Shown here one piece after another: positions 52,501-63,767 of a stretch of 64,000 bases of DNA; position 1 is the stretch's first letter, and every line of letters begins with the position of its first letter. Source of the stretch: Locusta migratoria (taxonomy: Eukaryota; Arthropoda; Insecta; Orthoptera; Acrididae); contig CM048746.1 in NCBI GenBank assembly GCA_026315105.1, positions 148,906,730-148,970,729 of the forward strand, given 5' to 3'. Position numbers and translations under genes: made by a program. Under the pieces are notes generated by a model. That model had not been told where the DNA came from. It did not search any database and saw only the letters and a program-made list of their open reading frames with translations.

Positions 52501-54130
52501 GGGGAGAGGAAGGATGGTATGCAAATGGGGAATGCAAATGATTTGTTCACTTGATATCAAAGGACAGGCGTGGCTGACCCACAATCAGTCAGTTACTGAA
52601 TTTATACCCTAATTTCCAAGTATTAAAACCCATCCAAAATTGTGTAAAGGGGCTAACTAATTTAACTTGAGTAATATGTTGTGACTCCTTTTATTCTCTG
52701 AAGTCAAATAAGCGTCAGAGTTGAAAGCAAGATTCCCATACAATTGAACATAGATCAAATTTAACGAACGTGATATACAAAACCGAATATACAGTCATAT
52801 ACAGTCCTACAGCAAGTCAAAGATAATCGTATCTGATTCTAAACACTTGTGACAAACGACATCTAACGAAACCGTGGCGCACTCGAGACGAATACTCCGA
52901 TACCAGATTTTTGAGAGTTTACCTAACGTTTTCAGTAGTCCGAAAACGTGAACACTCCTTGAAACACTAGCAAATGCACGCGATACTGTACCAAAACACG
53001 ACTGCTGGGTGGCGGCTGTATGCGTCGATAGCTGCAAGTTGCGGACCCGAAGATAATTCAGCTTCGTATGCCAGAAGCGATATTTAACTAGTATCAGCCA
53101 ACTTCGATCTCGGCGGTACTCAGTGTCTACGATCTCATTCGCTCGGCTATGTCGTGCCACTACACACAATTTACGTGTAATACACGAATCTACTGTAGGC
53201 AGAGGTGACACCAGAACTTTGACAATCGCAATTAGCGCGGCGGTGCGTCTAATATCAGGCAGGCTGACCTTGCTCTCGGCTTGCCAGTACTCAGCGCTTA
53301 GCAGAAGTTTTGGAAGAACTCCTAAAGATGTACCCTAAACTCTAAGTACAGCTGATCGAAGGCAAGTATAAACTAAGAACAGAAGAGCTTCTGCTCTCCT
53401 CGGCTGCTCAAACAGCAGTCTCCTTCTCTACACTTCTAAAATCCCTGTCACTTCTCTGCAAAGCTTGCAGTCTCCGCCTATCTCTACTGAAACTCCAGTC
53501 CACATTGGGACGCCAAAGTACGGCCAATCACGGCTTGCGTTAAGGAGTCGGACAGCCGAACACCCTTACTATATAACAGCAGCCAATGGCCAGCTCTCCC
53601 ACGTTTCCAACGGTCGGGTCTCGCCCTTACGTCCAGCGTTCTCACGGTGGTGGTGGACGGCCTTCAGGCACTGCCGAAAACACTGCTAGTAAGTTATTCC
53701 CACCAAACGGGCAAACTCCCTCTCTATTGTACAATTGCGCAGCCCCCAGCTCGGCCACAATGTCCTAGTGGGTGCCACTCTGGCGTTCGCCAACTCGGCG
53801 CCAGATGTAGTAGTTCCAGGGGTCTCTCTTACATTTGCCCAGCTCTCTCCTACCAAAGCACCTGCACCACCCTTGGAGGCATATTGTATTCCTCCAGACG
53901 CTCTCTCCCAGACGACTCCAGCGTTGGTGGCGCCAGCCAGATGGCGGTAATGTGTGCGAAAATACTTGGAAGGCTCTTGCCTCAGTCTTACCTCATGTGG
54001 CCCTCGGTTGTAAGCCATCTTCTGGGAACCGCTGCCTCTCCGAATAACAAAGCCACTGTCGTGCTCGCCACCGGTCTGCCGTTAGCGTGTTTTCCCCCCT
54101 GCTACAGGCCTCACACAACCAAGTAACAGA
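52501..54130. other. Unassigned, GC-richer region
   Basis: 53100-54130 is GC-richer than its flanks, with overlapping open frames up to 159 codons on the plus strand (53647-54126) and 110 on the minus. Composition (Ser, Pro, Leu, Cys-rich) and mutual overlap suggest non-coding GC-rich DNA. GGCGCCAG occurs at 53798-53805, and a related GGCGCCAGCC at 53926-53935. These resemble primer-binding motifs of LTR elements, but no LTR pair was found. Confidence 0.35.
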
Positions 54131-54836
54131 ATATTTCTCTTTTGCCACAAGTTATTTAAATAATATCGATAATCTCCGAGTAATCTAATAAAATTAACAA
54201 GGGTACATTGTCTTTTTACTGTTGGAAAGCAACGTGGCAGTACTGAAATCTCTCTAGCTGCTTGGTGAAGTGTAAACGAAAATATTAATAATAATGGTAA
54301 TAAATAATCAAGAACTGCTTTTGGAAGTACTCGTGGGACTACGTCAGCGCCGACGACAAACTAAGTAGTACCAAAAATGTTACATTCGCCGCTGCCTGCT
54401 CCCATCCCCACTCTAAAAGTCTCCCTCCGGCTACAACACCGGACACGCACTGTGACCGTGAGCACTGTGACGCGGAATAATCTGCTGTGTTACGACTCCG
54501 AATGTGCATGGTATGCTGCTTGCTGGCTCCGTTTCCTAGTACTGTTGTTGAGATGTAGCTTTATTCTGAGACATGACAGATACCCGTCTGTTTTGCATCA
54601 GAGTGTTGTCTACAAGCTGTGACAGTTATTTCTAGTCCCTGTCAACACCCTTTTAAGACCACATCCCGCACTGCATATTACAAATTTTCCGGTGGCACAA
54701 CACTGCTTGTAGGGACGGTAGGGACGAGATGTACACCGTGGTGATGGTAGTGCTAGTACACCAACAGACAGGACAATATCTCTCACGGTGCGGTCGTGGA
54801 GACGATCAAGCCCGGTAGCTCTTTCAGATATTTAGA

Positions 54837-54837
<1 letters not shown>
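54131..54837. other. No recognised feature
   Basis: No supported gene or repeat. Confidence 0.35.

Positions 54838-54884
<47 letters not shown>
54838..54884. repeat. Poly-A tract
   Basis: 47 consecutive A. Confidence 0.95.
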
Positions 54885-54886
<2 letters not shown>

Positions 54887-57111
54887 CTACACATCACAAT
54901 TAACATCAACGATTAGGATATTTCAAGTGAGATTATTTATTCTTCGTATAAACGGTTACGGCATAGCCAAGAGTACAGACTGGTCAATATATCTGAAAAC
55001 TATTCATCGATTAAAAAATATATAATCTATGTGGGGGGCATTCGTCATACTGAACTAGTCTCTGAACACTATTGCGTAGGGATGAAAAACTTGTTTGACA
55101 ACCCCCCCCCCCTCCTCGCAACTTTTACTGCTGAATTGCTTTCTCCAGGAAAAAAATACGAAAGTTTATCTCAAACTTCTTCAGTATTTGTTGCAGCTGG
55201 GACAGCAATGAAAAAAATTATATTGAGAAACAAATCGTTGTTTAATTGGGACAATTCGAGAAACGCACATTAAATTCGTGGCTCCTATTTAAATTTATCA
55301 TGCCCCCACTCCTATGCCCTGTGTCATACGGGGTTGGCGGTCGATTTCTGACTGCATGTCTCTCTTCGAGACGAATATATTTTAATTATAAAGTGTTTTG
55401 ATCCGATGTTTTGTATTAGATATGTGTCAGTGTTTTCAGGTAAACCGATACACGTTGTATAATCAGAGAGGGAGAAAGAGAGAGAGATATATTGGGGCAG
55501 GAGTTATTTGATGTAGACAATGATTTTCTTCTTGTTTTTAAAGTAAGAAAAATTTCACCAGTACCGGAATAGCACTGTGGATTTGTTGCGAGTTATGTTC
55601 TAAGGTATCCTCCGTCATGGCGTGTACGAAAATTTGGCTAGACAGTTATTTTCCTCTTGTGTTGAAGGTCAAGAGTGCAATATTTTATGAAGTTCGGAAT
55701 AAAACTTTAGAGTCGAAGTCAAGCAACGTACGAAATTTTATGGAGATGGCGATCTTCCTCTTGTTTTCAAGGTCAAATGTGTAAAATTGCACCAAGATTG
55801 GATCAGAACTGTAGATTTTTGTGCGATACAGAAGAACAAAAAGAAGAAGTAAATTAACAAGAAGATTTTAACACCTACTGTATGCGAAGCTTTGTTGGGA
55901 TCACTAGTGTAGTATATTACTGTTCATTCCCTATTGCTTCCTTTTTTTCATACGTTCGAGCATTTTAAACCTTTCTACACTTTCCATCGTGTTTTCAAGG
56001 TCGACCAGTCATGTAAACGTGTTCTGACTTGTCAATAATCAAAGGCAATCTCAGAGGTGACTACCTGTAGCCTTGACCTTTTCAGAACCCAAACTGATCT
56101 TTGTCTAACAGACCCCCCATTTATTTCCCATTCTTCTTTACATGATTTATTTCTTCAAAAAATATGACCACGAATAAATTTTTATCGGCAGTGCGTTCTT
56201 AAGAAGGTAGTGACCGCGACAGCTCGTAAATGAAAGTTCCCCCAGTATCCTTAAACGCAGAGGACTCGTGGCTGCAGTGGCGTGTCACGCAACGCTTCCG
56301 GTCGCCGTCGTGAGCGTAGCATCCTGCTGGTGCCATTTGGAGCGGAGTCATGGTCAGCGCCTTCGTGAACTTCAGACCACGGATCGGGGGCATCTCTCCG
56401 GGGCAATTTCGCTGGAGCGTCTTCCCACGTAAATAGTAACAACCGGTTACACAACGTCAGAGAAAAAGCAACGCAGTGTTCACCTTGCGGAATTGTTACT
56501 GAGGCTCTCTTCTGGAGTTAACTGCAGGCGTAAAATATTCCGCCCTACCGATGCCGTGTGTTGTGTTAGAGGTTAACCAGAACCGTTTTGTTCGAGTTAG
56601 GAATTACGGCCCTGTACGTGAACGGCAACGTAGAGTTCCTGTTCATGCCACATCTTCTCCTAACCTCTTCGAGCCCTTTAACGCTAAAAATATACGCGAT
56701 AAAAGTTTTAGCACCACATACCGCAATAAGTTTTAGCACTCTCTGTCACTAGTTATTAAAGTCGTTAATGAATCACCTTACATCTGCAGGGGAAGAACAT
56801 GACGATTCTCTAATTGACGACATGTCGTTCGGATTCAACGTTAAGGTGTAGTTTCCTTTTACATATTGGATAGGCTATAATCACCCTAGTCGCGGAAGTG
56901 GCAGCCACGTGATAGACTTACTCATGTCATTAAGGCACACAAAATTATTGTTGCTATACCTCTTAACAATAGCGAAATGTCTAAAAATGTATACCACATT
57001 ATCGGTAAGTATTGATAGATGAACAAAGGCTTTTAGAGAATGCAAACGAACACACATTCACGCACGAAATTAGTGCATAGTACAATATTAATGTCACAAA
57101 AAAAATTTAAA
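54885..57111. other. No recognised gene; diverged three-unit repeat at 55520-55830
   Basis: Three diverged units share TTC(T/C)TCTTGT(T/G)TT(A/G/C)A(A/G)G(T) followed at similar distance by (G)(A/G)A(A)T...CTGT(A/G)GAT. They start near 55525, 55650 and 55755. Nothing else is recognised. Confidence 0.3.
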
Positions 57112-57297
57112 TCTTTGTAAAGCTTATGGGACTTAACAGCGGGGTCATCAGTCCCTAAACTTATAAATTTCTTATGAACTAACTTATACTAAAGACAGCA
57201 CAAACATCCATGCCCGAGGGAGGATTCGAACCTACGACGCGGGAGGATGCGCGATCCGCAACGTGGCGCTCCGGACCGCTCGGCTACTCCCGTGTGT
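57112..57297 (-). repeat. tRNA-derived SINE, family 1, copy 9
   Basis: The tail complement at the left is truncated (AAATCTTTGTAAAGC). Body TCATCAGTCCCTAAACTTA, B-box complement GGATTCGAACCTACG, head complement ending GGCTACTCCCG. Confidence 0.9.
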
Positions 57298-57349
57298 CTT
57301 AATGTCACAAAGGTTGCGTTAACAGCAATACTCTAAAACAGGACGCTCA

Positions 57350-57960
57350 TATGTTATGTAGGCAGTTTCTTTAGTTGAACTGTTGCATCTTATAATTGTT
57401 CTGCCGATGAAACATAGTCTTTTGGTTAGCCTTCACTACAGTATTTTCTATGTATTCTTTCCAATTTAAGTTTTTCGTAACTGTTACCCCTAGGTATTTA
57501 GTAGAATTAATGGCCTGTAGGTTTGAATGATTTATCGTGTAACTAAAGTTTATCGGATTTCTCTTAGTGGTCATATGGATAGCCTTACACTTATCATAAT
57601 TAAGAGTCAATTTCCAATTTTACAGCATACAGATGTCTTATCTAAATTATTTTCCAGTTGGTTTGATCTTCTGGTGATTTGACTAGCCGCTAAATGACAG
57701 CATCATCCGCGAAAAGTCTCAGAGATTGTCTAATAAACCGATTATAAAAAATACAAAAATTAACAGTAGGGGCCCTATCACACTTCCCAGTTGAACGCGA
57801 GATTTCACTTCGGTTCTGCTTGATGACCTACCGTCAATTACAACTTAATGTGTCCTTTCTAACGGGAAATCACGAATCTAGTCGCAAAGCACCCAATTTG
57901 ATTAGAAGATGCTTGTGAGGTACAGTGTCACAGTAAAATCGCGATGGCTCAGTTTCATTG
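57350..57960 (-). pseudogene. Degenerate LINE (CR1/L2-like family A), RT region
   Basis: The minus strand encodes, from right to left, SSRTEVKS..QLGSVIGPLL (motif B region), DFSRMMLSF (degraded FADD region), LNYDKCKAIHMTTKRNPINF, STKYLGVTVTKNLNWKEYI and VKANQKTMFHRQNNYKMQQF. The order matches the 20890-22030 copy. The catalytic FADD is not intact and frames are broken. It is truncated at both ends. Confidence 0.75.
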
Positions 57961-58284
57961 AATCATTGAGTTCTAGTGCTGAGTCTAAGTTCCAAATTAT
58001 AGCTTCCATATCATTGAAGTAATTAGCGGAACGTATGATACAAGGAAGGATAACATTCAGTTGAAAACTTTATGACGCTTTATGAATCAGTTCACCGACG
58101 AGTTGCAGCTTTTCGCAAAACCAGTGATGGGTCAACTCATTACTAATAAATAAATACTGTTTCTATGTTAGTGTTCATATTCTTTGTCCACCTCGTGTAG
58201 TAGTCAGTCTTACCCAAAGCAACTCCATAGCGAATGGACTCAGTGACAGAAGAACGCTTTAAATCCACGTCGGATATACAGACT
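57961..58284. other. No recognised feature
   Basis: Unassigned spacer. Confidence 0.3.
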
Positions 58285-58440
58285 GATATTTTTCGTGTTT
58301 TCCCTAATCGCTCGAGGTAAATACTAGGATGACTCCTTTTACATGGCAAGTCACTCTTCTTCCCAATTGTTGGATAATCGTGAGCTCGTCCTCCGTCTCT
58401 AATGATCCCAATCTTCTTTACTTCTTCCACCACAGCGTTT
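58285..58440 (+). repeat. Dispersed repeat, copy 2 of 2 in window
   Basis: Matches the ordered blocks of 2105-2290, including TTTTCCCTAATCGCTCGAGG and GTCTCTAATGATCCC. Confidence 0.45.
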
Positions 58441-59100
58441 GACAGTACCAACACAATACATGTTCTGTATGTGAAGAAATAGTTTTGTTCATATCGGTTG
58501 TAAGTGATTAGGCCGTATCAGCTTCTCCGTATTCGACTGCCTTTCATTTGCATCTACAACTGTATCTGCAGCTGCATCCGCTCTGCATCTATACCACACC
58601 AGTCACCCAGCAGTTGGAATTAAATGTCTGCATCATTCTCGCCAACTGAAAGATGATTGAAACATAACCAAAATATAGTTTTGGAACGTAAAGGGTTCGC
58701 TGGCGAATCTATTCGTTTGGAGTATTATAATTATAATTGGAAAAACTCCTAAAATGAAATTATGGCCAATATAAATAGTTTGGTTTAATTTTGCAGTTGA
58801 AACATTCTAGAACAGAAATTAATCTGCTGCTCGTAAATGACATCGACATGTCGTATTTCCTACTATGATAAAATTCATTTATAGAAGATTCAGCAGTTAG
58901 ATGTTCAGCACCTATGCTACTGCATTTTATCACTACAGGTTAAACGATGATAAAATTGTTTTATTATTGAGTACTTATTATTTTACAAAATAGGCCCGTG
59001 ACACTAGAGTTCACGATAAAGATTTTTAGATGATTTATAGTGCACTGCATCATAATTTTGGTTTAGTGATGTTACTTTCAAAGAATGCTCTTGACCTAGA
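58441..59100. other. No recognised feature
   Basis: A short run of CATCTACAACTG/CTGCATC-like words at 58550-58590 may be a LINE 3' scrap. Otherwise nothing is recognised. Confidence 0.3.
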
Positions 59101-59535
59101 ATGTGTGTTCTCCAGAAGATTTGGCCGAATGCTTTGTGTAGAGAGTGGTGTCTTATGGTTCGGAAACATGGACAGTTAGAAGAAAAAAAAAACAAAAGTA
59201 TTTAGAAAGATTATAATGTGGCTATGGGGAAGAATGAAGAAAGTTTAATGTACTGACAGAATTATGGATGAGGGGGCGTTGAGCAGGGTAAAAGAGGAAA
59301 GGAACTTCATGAGGATGATGCAGAAGCGGTAAACATTTTGGGTTGAACACCTGTTACATAGAAACTGTCTACTATAGAGGATAATGAAGGGAAAAGTAGA
59401 AGGAAACGGAGGGAGAGGAAGAAGCAGATTTGGAATGCTAACAGATGTGAAGAAAGGAAGGAGTTACCAGCAAATGAAGGACGATGCCCAGGACAGAAAG
59501 ACATTGAGGATGTCCAGTTGATACCTGTCTGAGTA
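59101..59535 (+). pseudogene. LINE fragment (RTE-like), C-terminal part
   Basis: The plus strand reads VSYGSETWTVRRK near 59148-59185, a variant of the LYGSETW motif. It then reads, in broken frames, KRRERKKQIWNA and KDDAQDRK-like basic tail pieces. It is more diverged than family B and may be a separate RTE-like family. Confidence 0.55.
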
Positions 59536-59756
59536 CATATTTACTAGAAGAAAAATAAGATGTATGATGATCTCTCGCTATTTTGTACGTACTAAGGTTT
59601 TCAATATGTTCTTAAATAATAAACCTGTTATTTGCTTTAGATATAATAACCGATTTCAACACATTGTTTGGTGGTTCAAGCTCTTCTTTACTGTGTTTAA
59701 TTCCTAATATATGGTAAGGATAATTGATTTTGCCTTGAACTAACACGATTTGTTTA

Positions 59757-60042
59757 TTATTCACCCAAACATATTTCGACTAAGTTTCTCCGTCATCAGT
59801 GCGATTTTTTTTCATTGTTAGATCTGTTAAATATTATATAAATAGTTTTAATATTATGATATCTGACAGTTTTGGAGCCTAAGCTACTTCCATTAATGCT
59901 ACATTTATATATATTACAGATGATGTAATACAGACCTTAAAACCGCATTGGGTTTTTCTTGTGTCTGCCTGGCATTTGTAGATCAGTTTTAAATGCCATC
60001 AAGTATGTCATTTGCATTTAATTATGGATTTTCATGGTTTTG

Positions 60043-60110
<68 letters not shown>

Positions 60111-60440
60111 TTATTTAAAATTATTATATGTGACAGTTTTTGAGGCTTTTTTCAACTCTGTTTTAAAAGTGTATCTCAGTATATATACTGATATACACTT
60201 TTAAATATATACTCAGTATATATACTGATATACACTTTTAAAACCGAGTTGAAAAAAGCCTCAAAAACTGTCACATATATATTGAGATACACTTTTAAAA
60301 CCGAGTTGAAAAAAGCCTCAAAAACTGTCACATGTAATAATTTTAAAAATATTTATACGTCATTCAACGGATGCAGTAATAAAAAAAATAATATCTTTGG
60401 TAATGGAGAAATCTCTTCGCAAATGGTTGGGTGAATAAAA
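59757..60440. repeat. Repeat block with inverted ends, TA array and palindrome
   Basis: The left end has TTATTCACCCAAAC and the right end GGTTGGGTGAATAA, inverted to each other. The left end on the minus strand includes CACTGATGACGG...GTCGAAAT..GTT, a degraded hammerhead-like layout. The middle holds a (TA)n array (60044-60106) and a palindrome around 60180 with a 57-bp direct duplication (units at 60231 and 60288). It is probably PLE-related, by analogy only. Confidence 0.5.
60044..60106. repeat. (TA)n microsatellite
   Basis: About 62 bp of TA dinucleotide repeat. Confidence 0.95.
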
Positions 60441-60504
60441 AAACATAAATTGTTGTTGCTGTTAAACCTTACGAGTAGAATGGCCGTGGTCTATGAAACT
60501 CTTC

Positions 60505-60550
60505 TGTTTCTGACGTTTCGTCTAAGACTGCGTTCGACATCCTCAGAGGC
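60505..60550 (-). ncRNA. Hammerhead-like core in PLE lineage 4
   Basis: The minus strand reads CTGAGGA (60540-60546), T, GTC...GAC stem II with a long loop, GAAAC (60515-60519), GTC (60512-60514). It has the same layout and the same extra T as the intact element. Stem I pairing is weak. A more degraded version lies at 62215-62262 on the plus strand. Confidence 0.5.
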
Positions 60551-60724
60551 GCTCCTCTTCCACTGAGTCTTGCTGACTGATGGGTCGAACGTCTAAGAGC
60601 GACATACATAGCGTAGAAAAGGGGGCGTGGTCGAAGTCATTCGTGATGAGCAGAGATAATCCTGGTCAGAGATAAAAACTTCACTATCGACTTTCGCTGT
60701 CGCCTAGTCTCTTCTTAGACATTG

Positions 60725-62043
60725 CCTTATTACCAGTCAGTTCCAATGTGACGATGAACTTTATGAGCAACTAGATGGTGTAGCAATGGGTAACCCATTA
60801 TGTCCTGTCATCGCTAATTTCTATACGGAGAAATTTGAACAATCGGCTCTAGACGAAACAAATAAGAAATCCTCTCCTTGGTATCGGTTTGTAGTTGGTA
60901 CATATGTAGTATGGCCACGTGGTAAAAAGCTTAGGATTAACTTTTTGCTTACTTCAACAGTATAAATCCTAAAATTCAGTTTATCATGGAAATGGAAAAC
61001 GACAACAGAACATCTTTCTTAGACGTTTTAGTTATGAGACTGACCGATGGAGGCTTGGAACACAAAGTCTTCCGTAAAATAACAAATACGGACCGATAGT
61101 TACATAAGAGAGGTGTTGTTAAGTCTCGTGGATAGAGCCAAACGGATTTGCACACCGGAACACCTGAACGCCGAATTACAACATCTGAAGCAATAATTCC
61201 AGAAAAATGGCTACTCATTGAAAGAGGTGAATAGAATTTACGACCAATCAAAAAAAAAAATGTTCAAATGTTTGTTAAGCTTATGGGACTTACGGGGTCA
61301 TCAGTCCCTAAACTTACAAACTACTTAAGAACTACTTACGAACTAGGACGGCACAAATATCTATGCCGAGGGGGGATTCGAACCCCCGACCGTAGTGGCC
61401 GTGCTGACCGTGACTGGAGCGCCTCAGTCACCTCGGCCACCGCGGCCGGCTTGACCAAACAACAGAAGGCCGAAAAACAAGGACGAAACATAACAATGGA
61501 AGAACACAGTTTCTCTGCCTTCTATTAAAAAAGTCACGGATCAGATTGGAAAGATTTCACAGAAACATAAAATTAGACCAATTGTTAGACCAACAAGAAA
61601 AATATGTCAAGCTCTCCAATCTGTAAAGGATAACCGCTCTCGTCTATCGGCATATGGCGTATATAAAATTCCTTGGTAAAGTTTATACTGAAACCACATA
61701 AAGGATTGTTACTACACGATTAAAGGAAAATAAGTCCTTGCCGACTAGGAAAAATAAATATATCTGCTGTAGCAGAGACTGGGCGACAGTCGATGCTCAT
61801 CACGTGTGACCGACCAGGCCCCCTTTTCTACGCTATATATATCGCTCTCAGACGTTCGACCCGTCAGTCGTCAGTCATGAAGTCATGAAGTTAAATTGTT
61901 TTGAAACAAGACTTTTAAATACAATGAAGAATTATTATCCACAATTATGTAGAGAAGCCACTGAAATATATAAACAATTTAATAGGAAAGAAGAGGCAAT
62001 GAAACTTAGCGACATATGGACATTAGCGTTGCATAATCGCTAA
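60725..62043 (+). pseudogene. PLE polyprotein remnant, lineage 4 (RT + GIY-YIG)
   Basis: Plus-strand frames give LYEQLDGVAMGNPLCPVIANFYTEKFE (RT motif B region, GVAMGxPL), an absent YxDD, INPKIQFIMEME, FLDVLVMRLTDGGLEHKVFRK (thumb), HLNAELQHLK and NGYSLKEVNRIYDQ. After the SINE come KIRPIVRPTRKICQAL, SAYGVYKIPW (GIY half), GKVYTETTxR (a degraded YIG half) and finally LDTMKNYYPQLCREATEIYKQFNRKEEAMKL. Many stops and frameshifts. The RT palm Asp motif is deleted near 60900. It is a different lineage from the intact PLE. Confidence 0.75.
61251..61452 (-). repeat. tRNA-derived SINE, family 1, copy 10, with TSD
   Basis: A full-length minus-strand SINE with head complement ACCGCGGCCGGC and B-box complement GGGGGATTCGAACCCCCGAC. 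Flanked by GACCAATCA (61242-61250) and GACCAAACA (61453-61461), a 9-bp duplication with one mismatch. It interrupts the PLE frame after IYDQ. Confidence 0.95.
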
Positions 62044-62310
62044 GCAGTTTTTTTTTCTTTTGTTTATTTTTGACTAGATGACAGTCAATAGTGATGTTTT
62101 TATCTCTGATAAGGATTATCTCTGCTCATTATGTGTGACTTTGACCGCGCCCCCTTTTCTACGCTATATATGTCGATCTCAGACGTCCGACCCTTCAGTC
62201 GGCAAGACTCAGCGGAAAAGGAGGATGTCCAACGCAGTCTTGGACAAAACGTCAGGAACAGAAGAGTTTCATAGACCCCGGTCATTCTACCCGCAAGTTT
62301 TACCAGCAAC

Positions 62311-63272
62311 AATATCATCCGGTCGTGAAAGACTTCATTCTATGAATATAAATTGTGTTTGCTAAAGGCAGAAACAATCATACTTTATATTTGTTTCTTA
62401 AGTTCTCAAAAATACTTTTCCTTTAAGTTAAATAAATGATTTCTTGAAGTCATTAATCGACCACATGTAGCAATGCATGGAAATAAAAAGTAAATAAAGC
62501 GCCTGTGGTGGTTTTAAATGTCGTCCCACGAGCTCTAACGTTACTTCAGACGACGCGAATGCCTAAAGGTTAAGACGTCACCCTTTTTATAGCCTATTTA
62601 GTTGATATCTAGCTGTCATGCATGAAATAACGTACTATTAAAAGTGTAGATAAACCTCAGAAATATTTTTCTTGCAGCAGCCGTGTTTCGCAGATAAGAG
62701 ACACGGGAAATGTCAACGTGTTGTGGTCTTCATTCATAAGGCTGGTTTCACGGTACAGTATTCTGAGCGCGCCTTTTCATTTCTGAATAACTACCGCAGC
62801 CTTCCCGAGAGAAGGGCTGGTTTCGTTGCGGCCCTTTTATACCAACCCTGAGGAATTTTTCGTGGCGATATTAAGCGGCGCTCCTCTGAAATGTTGTCCT
62901 CGGCCACACATAAGGAAAGCGCGTGATTTGAGTGTTGCTCTTCGCGAGTCTGACAACAGTCGCAGAGGAGTAAAACTAAGAGACTAAATGTGGTTAAAGG
63001 GGAAAGGGAGTGGCGGGGTGACCGCCGTCCCATCGTGAAACACTTCCAAGGCAGCGTTAGGAATCATGAAACACGTATCATTGGAATTTGTATAAGTTCG
63101 ACTGAGCTTTGTGACATAGAAAAATTATCAGGATGTGGTGTGTCTTTGTCAAAGAATTTAGACTTTAGGATGCTCTGCAGTTGTAGCAGTTCAACGGTAG
63201 TGTTGGTAGAGATCAGTAGTAGCAGCTGCTGTGTACAGTGGCTGTGAGGAGTTGTGCGGATCAATCGAACAC
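62311..63272. other. No recognised feature
   Basis: No supported gene. Open frames around 62790-63030 have no recognisable similarity. Confidence 0.35.
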
Positions 63273-63282
63273 AGAAATTGTG

Positions 63283-63757
63283 AAACTTCCTGGCAGATTA
63301 AAATTGTGTGTCGGAACCGGGACTCGAACCTGGGACCTTTGCCTTTGGTGGGCAAGCGCTCTACCACTGAGCTATCCCGACACGACTCACGATCCGTCCT
63401 CACAACTTCATTTCCGCCAGTATCTCGCCTCTTACTTTCCAAACGTCACAGAAGTTCTCCTGAAAACCTTGCAAGACTAGTACTTCTGGAAGAAAGGATA
63501 TGGTGGAGACATGGCTTAGCCACAGCCTAAGGGATGTTTCCAGAATAAAACTTTCACTCTGCAGTGGAGTAGGAGCCGAGGAACTGGCGGAAATTGTGAG
63601 GACGGACCGTTAGTCGCGTCGGGATAGCTCAATGGTAGAGCGCTTGCCCGTGAAAGGCAAAAGTCCGAGGTTCGAGTTCCGGTTCCAACACACAATTTAA
63701 TCTGCCAGGATGTTTCATAACAGCGCACACTCCGCTGCAGAGTAAAAGTTTCATTAT
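63283..63757. repeat. Compound tRNA-SINE, family 2, two opposed tRNA modules, with TSD
   Basis: A minus-strand tRNA-like module (63300-63383; GGGATAGCTCAGTGGTAGAG and GGTTCGAGTCCCGG on that strand) and a plus-strand module (63614-63692; GGGATAGCTCAATGGTAGAG, GGTTCGAGTTCCGG) face outwards, with GAAACTTCCTGGCAG-type ends. The inner part includes CTCTGCAGTGGAGT and CTCCGCTGCAGAG, also opposed. The whole block lies between AGAAATTGTG at 63273-63282 and 63758-63767. The modules carry SINE tails and are not functional tRNA genes. Confidence 0.85.
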
Positions 63758-63767
63758 AGAAATTGTG

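Larger units (their letters stand above)
60490..62310 (+). mobile_element. Penelope-like element remnant, lineage 4, with inverted ends
   Basis: The outer sequences 60490-60690 and 62080-62310 are inverted relative to each other. Shared blocks include CGTAGAAAAGGGGGCGTGGTC (in pieces) and its complement, and AACGCAGTCTT with its complement. A further piece, CCCCCTTTTCTACGCTATAT, lies at 61818-61840. Between them is a decayed PLE polyprotein (60725-62043) interrupted by a SINE. Inverted terminal pieces around a PLE ORF are typical of PLE insertions. Confidence 0.75.

Noticed and set aside
53798..53935. GGCGCCAG motifs resembling retroviral-type primer-binding sites
   Set aside because: No flanking LTR pair, no TG...CA ends and no pol sequence.
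53647..54126. 159-codon plus-strand open frame with an overlapping minus frame of 110 codons
   Set aside because: GC-rich DNA lacking stops on both strands, Ser/Pro/Cys-rich composition, no recognisable domain.
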